NCBI GenBank assembly: GCA_001247695.2
Contig: LGRX02024752.1
Span: forward strand, 1 to 64,000
DNA from: Cymbomonas tetramitiformis
Lineage: Eukaryota > Chlorophyta > Pyramimonadophyceae > Pyramimonadales > Pyramimonadaceae
DNA: 64,000 nucleotides
Reading direction: 5' to 3'
Every line of letters begins with the position of its first letter. The stretch's first letter is position 1. The notes below the pieces were generated by a model, which was not told the DNA's origin, did no database searches, and saw only the letters and a list, made by a program, of their open reading frames with translations. This document shows, piece after piece, positions 55,077-64,000 of the stretch. The position numbers and the translations under genes are program-made.

Positions 55077-56711
55077 CTTGTCAGTTGGTTAGAATGAAGT
55101 CGTCGTCGCTTGCTAACTGTCAGTTATCATAATCAGTTGACGTTGTTTGAATATCTGTCAAAATGTCATTGGTTCATTACAATTCAGAAATTTTAATTGG
55201 ATCCGAACGCCCTTTTAGGCTAATAAGATCGAAGATTGCATAATCTGTTAATTGGCTGAATTATTATCATTGTGTAATGATCATTCTGTGTCACCTACAA
55301 ATCAGCCAGCAAATAGCCATGATCATCAGCCACCGCATCAGCCACCATCAGCCACCATCAGCCATGCATCATTATCATCATCCACCATGACTATTTACCT
55401 AGGTCTAAGGCAAAGTTATCAAATTCTGAAAACGAATACAAGCCGAAACGCCCGCAAATTCTACTTTTCGCCATGGCCCTTTGCATGTGTGTCAAAATAA
55501 ACACCTCACAACACTTACATCACTTAAAATTCACAAATACACATGAATTCCTCCGCGCGCGAGTGTCATAAAAAAACACCGAAAACTTATTGTGGGACAT
55601 ATACGTGTGTTATTGTAATATCATTATTCCAAATTTGCTATTGCTTAATTCGGGCGGAGTTCGCTGTTGCTTAATGCAGGAGTCCTATATTTCTGATTAT
55701 TGATAACTTGATAATCAAATATTTCAAGAAATTGTGTACATAACGTCTAGTGAATGGTATATATCGAGCTTTTTGTTGTGGATCATTTAACTCATCCATT
55801 TCATGCGACGGATGCCAAGGGGACAGAAAGGGAGAGCGCACGGACATTCCAACTCCAAGCTTTTCCAGGCTTTGCTTATGCTCCGGGCTGTTTTGGTAGA
55901 TTATCTTGGTGTGTGTTACGTATGATCGCCAGAGTTGTTTTACAGGAATTACGACATATTGTTTGGTGCCTTCTTTCAAAATTTCTTCGTATTACGAATG
56001 CGTCCGGGTTTTTCACATACTGTATTACGTAATGACTTTCCAAACTGACTCGGTGAAGTAGCCCGTGTATAGCCTCAAGTGTTTTGCCAAAAAGACGGCC
56101 GCGGGGGCAGTGCAATTAGTGTTCTGTGCAAAACTCTAACTGGAGAGGAACCCTGGCAAGGTTCGAAAAGTACTTCTTGGAAGCCATAGAGTAGACTCCG
56201 GTATAATCAGAAACTTATTTTATATTATCGTCATATGAAACGTACCTATGTTCGGATAAACGTGACCCCCCTCCCCCCTCCCCCTCCCCCCCCCCCTCCC
56301 CCTCCCCCCTCCCCCCCTCCCCCTCCCCCCTCCCCCTCCCCCTCCCCCCTCCCCCCCCTCCCCCTCCCCCCTCCCCCCTCCCCCCTCCCCCTCCCCCTCC
56401 CCCCGTGCGACGTAATTTACGCGTAAACACGTGTTTCCAAGGTTTTGAGATTTACGCGTAATGCGTAATGCATTATGTAGAAATAGCATTACCGTACAAC
56501 CGGGACATAATCGTACAATAAACCCTATAATATTGACATTTCTTATTACTTATCTACGGTATTTATTTGCCGTAACTTGCACACAAGACACAACTTAGGC
56601 CCCCCACGTGCCTCAACATAGAACATACGGAAGTACACGAGTTCTCGAGTGCAGAACACCGAAAAGACAAGTCAGGTGGAGTGGTGGACAACAGCCACTA
56701 GGGGAATATAC
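55077..56711. other. No supported gene
   Basis: AT-rich sequence with short unconvincing ORFs. A CATCAGCCAC triple repeat lies near 55327-55365. TGTGGGACATA and TACGTGTGTTAT lie at 55588-55612 (see 49140-49180). Confidence 0.5.
56266..56405 (+). repeat. CCCCCT-type polypyrimidine tract
   Basis: About 140 bases of C with single T at 5-8-base intervals; the complementary strand is runs of G and could form G-quadruplexes. Open frames through it are artefacts. Confidence 0.95.
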
Positions 56712-58280
56712 TGCTGGATATGACACTGTGACTCCTCAAACTGTCACAATCATGGCAAATCCTATAGTAGGCTGGGTGACCGTCACCCGTAGGTGCGAAA
56801 CAACCTTTAGGTATTTATGTTTACCTTTTCTATATGTCAACGCACTTTATCGTTCTGATTCCGAAACCCTCAACTCAGGGTTTATTCCAACTTATATAGA
56901 TATATTACCGCCCAACTATATATCTAGCAGGTTTGGCCCCACTTACGCTTTGTTTAGCCTCTGCGAGATTGCAACTATGAGTGGCTAAGTCCGGACGCTT
57001 GGGATGGAGTGAGGCGCTCCGTTCGTGAGAGTGCCGGCAGTCACGGGTATGGCCTAAATGAGATGGGTTGATTTACGGCACGCCGTGGTACCGCCTTGGG
57101 ACACGAATTTTTGCGGGATTTAACGTTGGACTGGCTTACGTACTCTGGTTGGATCCCACACCGCTGCGTATTGGCCGCCTCTTCCACACGACTTTTTGGA
57201 ATTCAGTGATCTCTTTCGGCTGCTGTATCGGCGACCCGCACATTTCTTGGCCGCCCACGACTGCCATTTCCCTCACTTCCTTTGCCTCACTCCGCCCCTA
57301 TAGTCCTTCTACATTATGGTTGCTACTCGAGCCACCTCTAGTATGGCGCACCGACGCCGCGCATTATTAGCGACAATTTTCGATACAGAGGCTGCGAGAT
57401 TCGCCAACACGCCAGCCACACCGCCGGCCGCTGTGCCGGCTGCTAATTCAGCAGGAGCTACGTTCCTTGCCGCTGTGCGGACCCTTCAGCGTGAGCATTT
57501 CGGCATGAAGGTCTCCAAGGCCGTTCGTCAGAAACTATTCGAGAGCAAAGAAGGACGGTTTTCGGGAACTGAGTGCCACGCGTCAGCTCTCTTCACACGC
57601 ATGGTATCCGCACTTCAGACGACGTTCGTCACTGAAGACATCGGCTTCGCTCCCCTTTTCCTGCTGGACAACGCGACGCTGCCCGTCCGCGTGGAGGCCA
57701 ACAATTTATTGTTCTCCACGCTCGAGCTGATGATTGACCCGAACTCGCCAGCGGCGGACTGGATGGACTCGTCCAATTCCAGCTTTCCGGCTGACGGTAA
57801 GCGAGTCCTTCTCGAGTTCGCACGCCGCATGATCCCATCCGGTGACCCATTCCAGGGACAATCGGACATGCTTGGGGTACGCATTGCTGCGGGCATTGAC
57901 CCACATTACGCTATCGGGGATTTCAATGCCGCCCTGAAGGCTGCGCGGACGAGGGCGGCAACGCTGCTGGACGAGGACGTGAAGGCGCCTTTCATCAAGG
58001 CGCTGGACTCCACCTTCTACCAGCCGGTGGTGTCGCGGCTCCTCCTTCACGATCAACGGGCCGCGCATGACCTATTCACTATCCAGCAATGGGTGCGGGG
58101 GTGTTGCACCGCACATGTGAAGGCCGGTACCGCCACTGCATCGGCGCACCGGTATTCGCATGGGAGGCATTTCATGATGGAGCGGGGCGAGGACATCTCC
58201 GACGACGACCCCAGCTCCGATCTCGCGGACTTTAGGACGATGGTGCTGGACCTCAAGAGGTGCTCCTCGGAAAAACCGCC
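56712..58280 (+). mobile_element. Family A-related LTR element, 5' part
   Basis: 56712-56928 begins TGCTGGATAT and ends TATATCTAGCA. It aligns along its whole length with the family A LTR, with many substitutions. After it come a leader that also matches (ATGAGTGGCTAA, GCTTGGGATGGAGTGAG) and a gag-like gene. No second LTR is in the window; the element is truncated after about 58280. Confidence 0.75.
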
Positions 58281-58347
58281 CGTTACTTTAAATCGTGATC
58301 TGGAACTTATAAATTCGGATTTAATCCCACTGAGTATCCAAGCCTAG
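57316..58347 (+). pseudogene. gag: Family A-like gag, N-terminal half only
   Basis: MVATRATSS and LLATIFDTEAARFANTP match the family A gag start, and VVSRLLLHDQRAAHDLFTIQQWVRG matches its middle. Similarity to the family A protein ends soon after a DLADFRTMVLDLKR segment (about 58280); the last 20 codons are unrelated. The zinc knuckle and membrane segment are absent, so the product is truncated. Confidence 0.75.
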
Positions 58348-58660
58348 AATGTGAAAGGGGTTTCGCATCGTATAAATGTCCCATTCGAATCTGCCCGAGG
58401 GTAATCCGGTCAGGGCTTTGCATGAATAGTTTGAATTGAATATGAATGCACCGCCGAAAATACATTCATGAGTATGAATGCACCATGAAAAATGTACTCA
58501 TGAGTATGAATATTAATTTTTCATTTTATTCATATTCAACTCAAATTACTCAAATAATTTCGGGAAATGTTGATAAACATGACTTAGTGTATTACGAGCT
58601 ACGTGAGTCGTAATATCAATTAGAATTTTAGACTCCAATTTTGGTTTGCAACATATCCTA

Positions 58661-59153
58661 ATCTCACCGCGACATAACATCTCACCGCAATATCCCATCT
58701 CACCGCGACATAACATCTCACCACAATATCCCATCTCACCGCGACATCATAACATCTCACCGCAATATCCCATCTCACCGCGACATAACATCTCACCGCA
58801 ATATCCCATCTCACCGCGACATAACATCTCACCGCGATATCCCATCTCACCGCGACATAACATCTCACCACAATATCCCATCTCACCGCGACATCATAAC
58901 ATCTCACCGCAATATCCATCTCACCGCGACATAACATCTCACCGCAATATCCCATCTCACCGCGACATAACATCTCACCGCGATATCCCATCTCACCGCG
59001 ACATAACATCTCACCACAATATCCCATCTCACCGCGACATCATAACATCTCACCGCAATATCCCATCTCACCGCGACATAACATCTCACCGCAATATCCC
59101 ATCTCACCGCGACATAACATCTCGCCGCAATATCCCATCTCACCGCGACATAT
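58661..59153 (+). repeat. Satellite inside the hAT element, 36-bp unit
   Basis: Alternating CATCTCACCGCGACATAA and CATCTCACCGCAATATCC half-units, about 13 pairs, with occasional extra CAT. It lies between the 3' end of the transposase gene and the element's left end. Open frames on both strands through it are artefacts of the repeat. Confidence 0.93.
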
Positions 59154-59512
59154 CAATTGATTTTGATATTCCAGTTCACATATCAATTAATACTAATGTC
59201 GTAATGTGACCTGAATTATTGTAATTGCATATCTGAAGCCATACACTGCCAATAAGTAAAACAAAACACTGCTAAATGACTGAACAAAGTGAAATTACAT
59301 AAGTTACCGCGCAACAGGTAAATTACCATATGGAATATGACTATTCCATTATTATTGTAACCCACCAATGTTTCTGGAGGCAAACATAACAAGTTATGCA
59401 GGTGTCATATTCTTATTCCTCTATCATATATAGTTCAATTTCGGGTTTCTAAACAGAACCACACATACAAATACAAACAAAGCTAGCACTCTGGCTCAGG
59501 GCTAGGTATCGT

Positions 59513-62215
59513 TCACTCCTCCTCACCTTTGCCACGATACAGTTCAAAATACTTGCTTTTTATGGCAGGGATTGGAGGACTGTATGCGGCCTTGTTGATA
59601 CCGCAGGAAACCAATGTTGCCAAAGTGTGCGGTGCCATATTAGGATCAGTCAGAAACCCAGCCCTTGAAAAAACCTGCTCACAGTTAGCCTCGTGGGGAA
59701 GATGGCAAGCGGTCTGCTTGAACACTATCAGGTGCAGAGGGAACTGTTCTCGAAGCTGCCACATCATTTGGAACTCGTTAAGCAGTCCATCCTCCCGGAA
59801 AAACCGCTCATAGTGTTCTAGTGCCAGGTTCTCCCAACGCTTCCTTTCATCGGTCACGACATCAAAGGCTACTGTAACGTTGTCTCCGCCGACAAAACCT
59901 ACTATCTCAGACTCTGCTGCTGGCAACACTTTTGCTCCTCTGAATAGGCTTTGCACTTTCTGTTTCTTTGGAGCTCGTTGAACATCCACCCCACTCTGCT
60001 GGGTAGTTAAACTCCGGGTGTAGATGGGCAACGTCGCGGCCTCTCGGAGTGCTGCCAAGTACAAAGTTCGTGCGAGCTCATACTGATTGAGAGATAAGTA
60101 TTCCTTTGCATCTTGCTGCTTCGACATGAAGCATTGGATCAGACGAGAGTTTGATGGGCGATTCTCGAAGGCACGAGTGTGCAATTCCTCCTTCATAACT
60201 GAGCGTGCCGTCGTTGTCATGCTGTGCAAATCCTCACCCTCACGCAAGAGCACAGCACGCTCACGCTGTGCAAGGCTCAAGGATGAAGGAATCTCTTTCA
60301 CCTCGAGTTTAGCTTCCGCGCGGCAGCATTTCTCTTTCAAGTCGTGGAGCAGTATCAAAGCTTGGCTCCCTGTGCAGATCCCCGCATGTTCGATAGTTTC
60401 CTTGATGTCATAAGGATATGCAAGAAACGCCTCGATCTCCTGACTCTGGTCCCACGCAAGAGTGTCGAGTCCGATCTCACTCGCTGCCACAGCCTTCCCT
60501 ACCTTGCTACCTCCTTCTGACTCGTCGTTCTCAACTATCGCCTCCTTATTGTTGCGATTGTTCTGCTGGTACTTTTCCAGGCTTGGATCAATTCCGCTTC
60601 GCAAAACGCAGTTAGTCGACACTTGCTTGTACTGGTTCCCCCAACGCGTAACTGCAGTCGTTTCTAGCGTGAGAAGGTTTTTCTCAGGCACACCTGCTGC
60701 GGATTGAGCCTTCTTGACGTCTTTCCCAAAGGCAAGAGCTTGTCGAGAGAGCATGACAACACGGTTGTGCTTCCTCAGCAACTGCTTCGCGTCAGGGTTC
60801 TTGCTCGTTTTCCCAGCAAGTCCGATCGAATACAAAACGGAACGCTGAAGCTGGTGCAATAAGCAGGTGTCTACTTTCTCGCGAATGTCTGGAATAAGGG
60901 CAAGGCCACACTGCCCATCGGCCGCTCCATCAGGGGTTACACCACTAACAGCAAGACACGGGATTTTGTTACGCACTAGAACGTCCTCTGCAAACCACTT
61001 GCGAATGTTTGGGCCAGTTTTAGCGGTCTCAGGGAATACGTCAAAGTCGATCAGCTCACTTTGCAGAAAGAGCTGTGCTGCGGTGCTGCCAGGATCCTCA
61101 GTGGGGTCAATGCACATAGTTTGGGTGACTGCGGCATAAACAGTATGTGTCTCACTGTCGGTCCACATATCCAGCTGTAGACCTAGGCACGCCTTGCCAC
61201 CAAACTGGGCGATAAGGAGATCAGTACGTTGAAGGCGCTCATCCTTCTGCAAAAGAAATATGCACTTGCCCAAGCGTGCAAACGTACTCGAGTGAGGGAA
61301 GGCAGCTTTGGGTTCGTAGCCTCGCACATATGTGCGAAACTCGATCTTTTGAGCCATGTTGTACGACATGCCGCTAGTACGCAACCAGAAAATACGCACA
61401 TGGTGGGGGAACGCTTCTGAGAAGTTATGGACCAACACTTGCTCACCATCTATATCGCAAAAGTTTGGACTTAGTTTCTCGATTGCAAGGAGCGCATCTT
61501 TGTGCGCTGCACAACCTCTATTAGCAGCGTCCCTAATGTGGCCGATAAGATTGCTGGTACTAATAGCTCGGTCGCGGTGGTGGTGTATCGTGCGTTTTGT
61601 GCCACAACACAAGTCGTCGCCTTTCGGAACTATACACTGAAATTCTGCTCCAAACTGACCAGATTTTGGTCCGAACTCAATTAAGGTGTCACTCAGGATA
61701 GAGAAATAGCTGTACACTGGAGGTGCTCGCGCTGGAATGTTCAGATGCGGAAACTTAACATCTGCGCGCACTACTTCAGAGATCGAGGACCCACTCTCAA
61801 CAGGTGTTGTACTCATATTCGATGCGGATACCAAGATTTCATCTTCCTTGGAAGGGAGTAGGTTTGGGAAAGTTTTATAGAAATGTTCGAGAAAGGGGTA
61901 TGGATACTTCATCCAGAATATCTCTCCACTAGCATCGCCTTCCTCAACACTACCAGTACCGCTTTCACCCATCTCTTGAAGTTGGAAAGCACTACAAGGG
62001 GCGGGTTCACCAGTCAATCGATGCGAAAAAGAGAAGTCGCGCACTGTGCATTTGAAAATCTTGTTCTTTTCCACCTCCGACATACGACCACTTGCGAGCT
62101 TCCAGAAATCACCGGGCAGATTAATCTGTTTGCCTACTTGTTCTAACGGTTTCTTTAGCAGTGGGAGTAATGGCTGTTCAATACGCTGTTGAACTGTAGA
62201 CTTCTTTCTCCCCAT
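59513..62215 (-). CDS. hAT transposase, 900 residues, intact
   Basis: Cut-and-paste transposase of the surrounding element. A CCGTKRTIHHHRDR...LIGHIRDAANRGCAAH segment near residue 205-245 resembles a zinc-finger DNA-binding domain. The first catalytic Asp is probably in LGLQLDMWTD (about 345-355), the second in VTPDGAADG (about 430), with a C-X2-H signature (CLLHQL, about 455), and the Glu lies in the C-terminal region. The end carries the hAT dimerisation block: LPHEANCEQVFSRAGFLTDPNMAPHTLATLVSC is its core. Length is in the upper part of the family range. No introns. Confidence 0.87.
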   Translation of the reverse strand: MGRKKSTVQQRIEQPLLPLLKKPLEQVGKQINLPGDFWKLASGRMSEVEKNKIFKCTVRDFSFSHRLTGEPAPCSAFQLQEMGESGTGSVEEGDASGEIFWMKYPYPFLEHFYKTFPNLLPSKEDEILVSASNMSTTPVESGSSISEVVRADVKFPHLNIPARAPPVYSYFSILSDTLIEFGPKSGQFGAEFQCIVPKGDDLCCGTKRTIHHHRDRAISTSNLIGHIRDAANRGCAAHKDALLAIEKLSPNFCDIDGEQVLVHNFSEAFPHHVRIFWLRTSGMSYNMAQKIEFRTYVRGYEPKAAFPHSSTFARLGKCIFLLQKDERLQRTDLLIAQFGGKACLGLQLDMWTDSETHTVYAAVTQTMCIDPTEDPGSTAAQLFLQSELIDFDVFPETAKTGPNIRKWFAEDVLVRNKIPCLAVSGVTPDGAADGQCGLALIPDIREKVDTCLLHQLQRSVLYSIGLAGKTSKNPDAKQLLRKHNRVVMLSRQALAFGKDVKKAQSAAGVPEKNLLTLETTAVTRWGNQYKQVSTNCVLRSGIDPSLEKYQQNNRNNKEAIVENDESEGGSKVGKAVAASEIGLDTLAWDQSQEIEAFLAYPYDIKETIEHAGICTGSQALILLHDLKEKCCRAEAKLEVKEIPSSLSLAQRERAVLLREGEDLHSMTTTARSVMKEELHTRAFENRPSNSRLIQCFMSKQQDAKEYLSLNQYELARTLYLAALREAATLPIYTRSLTTQQSGVDVQRAPKKQKVQSLFRGAKVLPAAESEIVGFVGGDNVTVAFDVVTDERKRWENLALEHYERFFREDGLLNEFQMMWQLREQFPLHLIVFKQTACHLPHEANCEQVFSRAGFLTDPNMAPHTLATLVSCGINKAAYSPPIPAIKSKYFELYRGKGEEE

Positions 62216-62559
62216 GATGGCTTTTCGTTTGTCGGCTGAGAGACACGCCGACGGTATGAATTAGGTTTTTCTACTTGCGCGGGTGCCATCTGGTAGTGTA
62301 GACAGTGACACTGTACAGTAGTGTCACAAAGTGAGTCACAAGAAAGCCTGTGAGTTATTACTGGATGACGGGGCGTGCAGGCTGGAGGGGTATTATTCAA
62401 ATTACTTAAGTAATTTGAGTTGAATATGAATAATAAATAAATTTTACATTCATGAGTATGAATGCACCATGCCAATCGTACTCTTGAGTATGAATATTAA
62501 TTTTTGGGGGTATTCATATTCATATTCATGAATAATAGTCGTATTCATGCAAAGCCTTG

Positions 62560-63178
62560 AATCCGGTTGAGCAGGCCCGAGCAGCACACCGCTGGAGCCG
62601 GGGACGGAAAACCCGTAAGCAGACACGCACGTCGATGCCGTGGCTCTCGTCGCCCGTCAGCACCACCGGCGCGCCGTACTCCGCCACCGCCGCGGTGAAA
62701 GCTTCCGCCCCATCGTCCGCCGCAACCTGAAAGATGTGGCAAAGGGCGAGGGTGTGCATGTCTTTGGCAGCACCCTCGCCGTCAGCGGGCATGCAGTAGG
62801 TCGCAGTGCCGCCCGCCGCCCCCTTCCCGCCGTAAGGGCATTCCTTCCATCCGTGATACTTCTTGCCCACACCCTCGCTCTGCCGCAACGGTGACAGAGA
62901 GGAGGGAGGGCCTTCATGCCATGTCTGTCGAAGCCGACTGGCGGGGTCGGGCTCGACCCCGCTCGAAAGCCATCCAACCATTTGCCGCGCCTGTTCTTGG
63001 GAGGCTGAGAAGACGCACCGAGCCGCTGAAATTTGATCGCGGCCTCAATCTTTTCGAGCCGCGTCGTTAGCTGCCCAAGCACCTCCACGATCTTGCTGTC
63101 CATACCGGAGTAGGCGGCCTCGCTCACCTTGGGCCCTACCGCCCCTCCCAGCTCCGCCTGCTGCTGCTCCCACGACAC
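62560..63178 (-). pseudogene. gag: Degraded gag fragment (family A-like)
   Basis: Two overlapping minus frames carry pieces of a gag protein. From 63178 there is a coiled-coil-like segment (VEVLGQLTTRLEKIEAAIK) and KWLDGFRAG; in another frame from about 62900 there is a knuckle-like KKYHGWKECPYGG followed by an acidic region that parallels the family A protein after its zinc knuckle. One frameshift near 62895. The hAT insertion cuts its 3' end at 62560. No LTR is seen nearby. Confidence 0.55.
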
Positions 63179-63639
63179 ATAACACAGTATTCTGATTCAC
63201 TAGTCAAATATGGGCATTTTATTTGGGTTCTGCCAAATGGCGCGTCGCTGATAACCGACGATTGAAAACTTTCCAATGGTGGAGATTTCACAGATTTAAT
63301 TCAAGTTTCTTCGCTGTGTACACAGTGCAATTCGCAGACGACGACTGCCACGTCACGAAACGGGGCGGAATTGCTCTGAGGAATAGAGGAAATATCGCAG
63401 CAGTAAATATTGCAGTCGAGGGGAGTGCCGTTTGTTAATTATTAAGTATGGAAATCTAGGTTATCGGCTGCCCGCCCCAACTTTGTTGCGCTACTGCAGG
63501 CACACCCCCTTGTGATTTTAATCACATTAACTGAAGTACATTTCTTTTTCAACGTTCGTAACGAATATATACATGTATTCACAAGGCGAATGCAATTTTT
63601 TGAGCTCTTGATCGACCCCATCCGCAACCGTATCAGCTT

Positions 63640-64000
63640 CGTTTGCAGTCGCGACCAGCGATGTCAGTGCCTACTGGTGTGACAGTAGGTGACAATAGTA
63701 GGTATGACAGTAGGCTTAGTTACTGTCATCAGTAGGCCTCTTCGAAATCGACATTAGGAGAGGGCTGAATATCTGACACTCAATTGACAGTAGGCGCAAC
63801 AGTAGGTGGCAACAGAGCCTACTGTCGATGACAGTAGGTTCTGTCAACGATCTGATGTTTTTTCAAACGTGTGCTAGATGGCGAGCGCAGGGCGAACTGG
63901 CAAGATTCGGCATCGGTAGTGTCCCGAACTGTGCTATAAGCGCTTATGTCGCGATATAAGCGCTTATGTTGGTGGTTATATAAGCGTGTGATATAAGCGA
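63640..64000. repeat. ACAGTAGG and ATAAGCGCTTAT repeats at the right edge
   Basis: GACAGTAGG words occur about eight times on both strands between 63670 and 63840. From 63935, ATAAGCGCTTATGT occurs twice, followed by variants. They may be subterminal repeats of an element that continues beyond the window. No gene in 63179-64000. Confidence 0.6.

Larger units (their letters stand above)
58411..62559 (-). mobile_element. Autonomous hAT transposon, complete
   Basis: 4149 bp, perfect 8-bp target duplication AATCCGGT at 58403-58410 and 62560-62567. The terminal inverted repeats begin CAGGGCTTTGCATGAATA on the left and CAAGGCTTTGCATGAATA (complement) on the right, followed by related subterminal sequence with repeated ATTCATGAGTATGAAT words. 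It contains an intact transposase gene and a satellite block. All parts needed for movement appear present. Confidence 0.93.

Noticed and set aside
56215..56489. Gly/Glu-rich and Pro-rich ORFs
   Set aside because: Translation of the C/T tract only.
58620..59209. Long ORFs on both strands through the 36-bp satellite
   Set aside because: Repeat artefact without start context or family match.

Overview
This is a nuclear segment of a eukaryote with short spliceosomal introns, and it is dominated by mobile DNA. The best guess at the organism is a red alga (a florideophyte such as an Irish-moss relative). That is an inference, resting on a 956-residue sulfotransferase/glycosyltransferase fusion of the kind expected in makers of sulfated galactans, on small GT-AG introns, and on stacked LTR elements carrying only a gag-type gene. 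Only three host genes are well supported: a partial spliced gene at the left edge (1-798, minus), the sulfotransferase/glycosyltransferase gene (19433-22303, minus), and a four-exon SUMO gene (46870-47890, plus).

Layout. 1.08-9.95 kb is a decayed Polinton-like virus (PLV): DNA polymerase B, a small DUF5754-type protein, an rve integrase, a tiny conserved protein, penton-like and major capsid genes, and two fibre/adhesin genes. Its start codons share a TATA-TATA motif just upstream. 11.08-17.53 kb is a CACTA/EnSpm-like transposon packed with GAAGAC/GTCTTC arrays, with a broken multi-exon TNP2-type transposase, a large palindrome and a tRNA-like cloverleaf. 22.87-36.56 kb is an unusual LINE: a small basic ORF followed by a giant polyprotein with a Ulp1/C48 protease, endonuclease, reverse transcriptase, RNase H, zinc knuckle and a C-terminal domain with an NPPF motif that may be an adenine methyltransferase. 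A 3.4-kb LTR element with identical LTRs is inserted in it.

37.4-53.0 kb holds three copies of a second LTR family (37370-40957 plus, 41597-44808 minus, 49729-52957 minus). Each has a perfect 5-bp target duplication, and none has a pol gene. One copy carries a hAT-like MITE and a frameshift. Another splits the last gene of a compact four-gene minus-strand cluster (49.3-55.1 kb). That cluster encodes an HUH-type Rep-like protein and has an 11-bp-stem hairpin with repeated iteron-like sequence next to it, so it looks like an integrated replicon or an unfamiliar HUH transposon. 56.7-58.3 kb is a 5' part of a further gag element. 58.41-62.56 kb is a complete hAT transposon (900-residue transposase, 8-bp target duplication) with an internal satellite, inserted beside a degraded gag fragment.

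The order of events can be read from the nesting: virus and LINE first, then LTR elements, with the one inside the LINE the youngest because its LTRs look identical. No ribosomal RNA, CRISPR array or bacterial-type operon is present.
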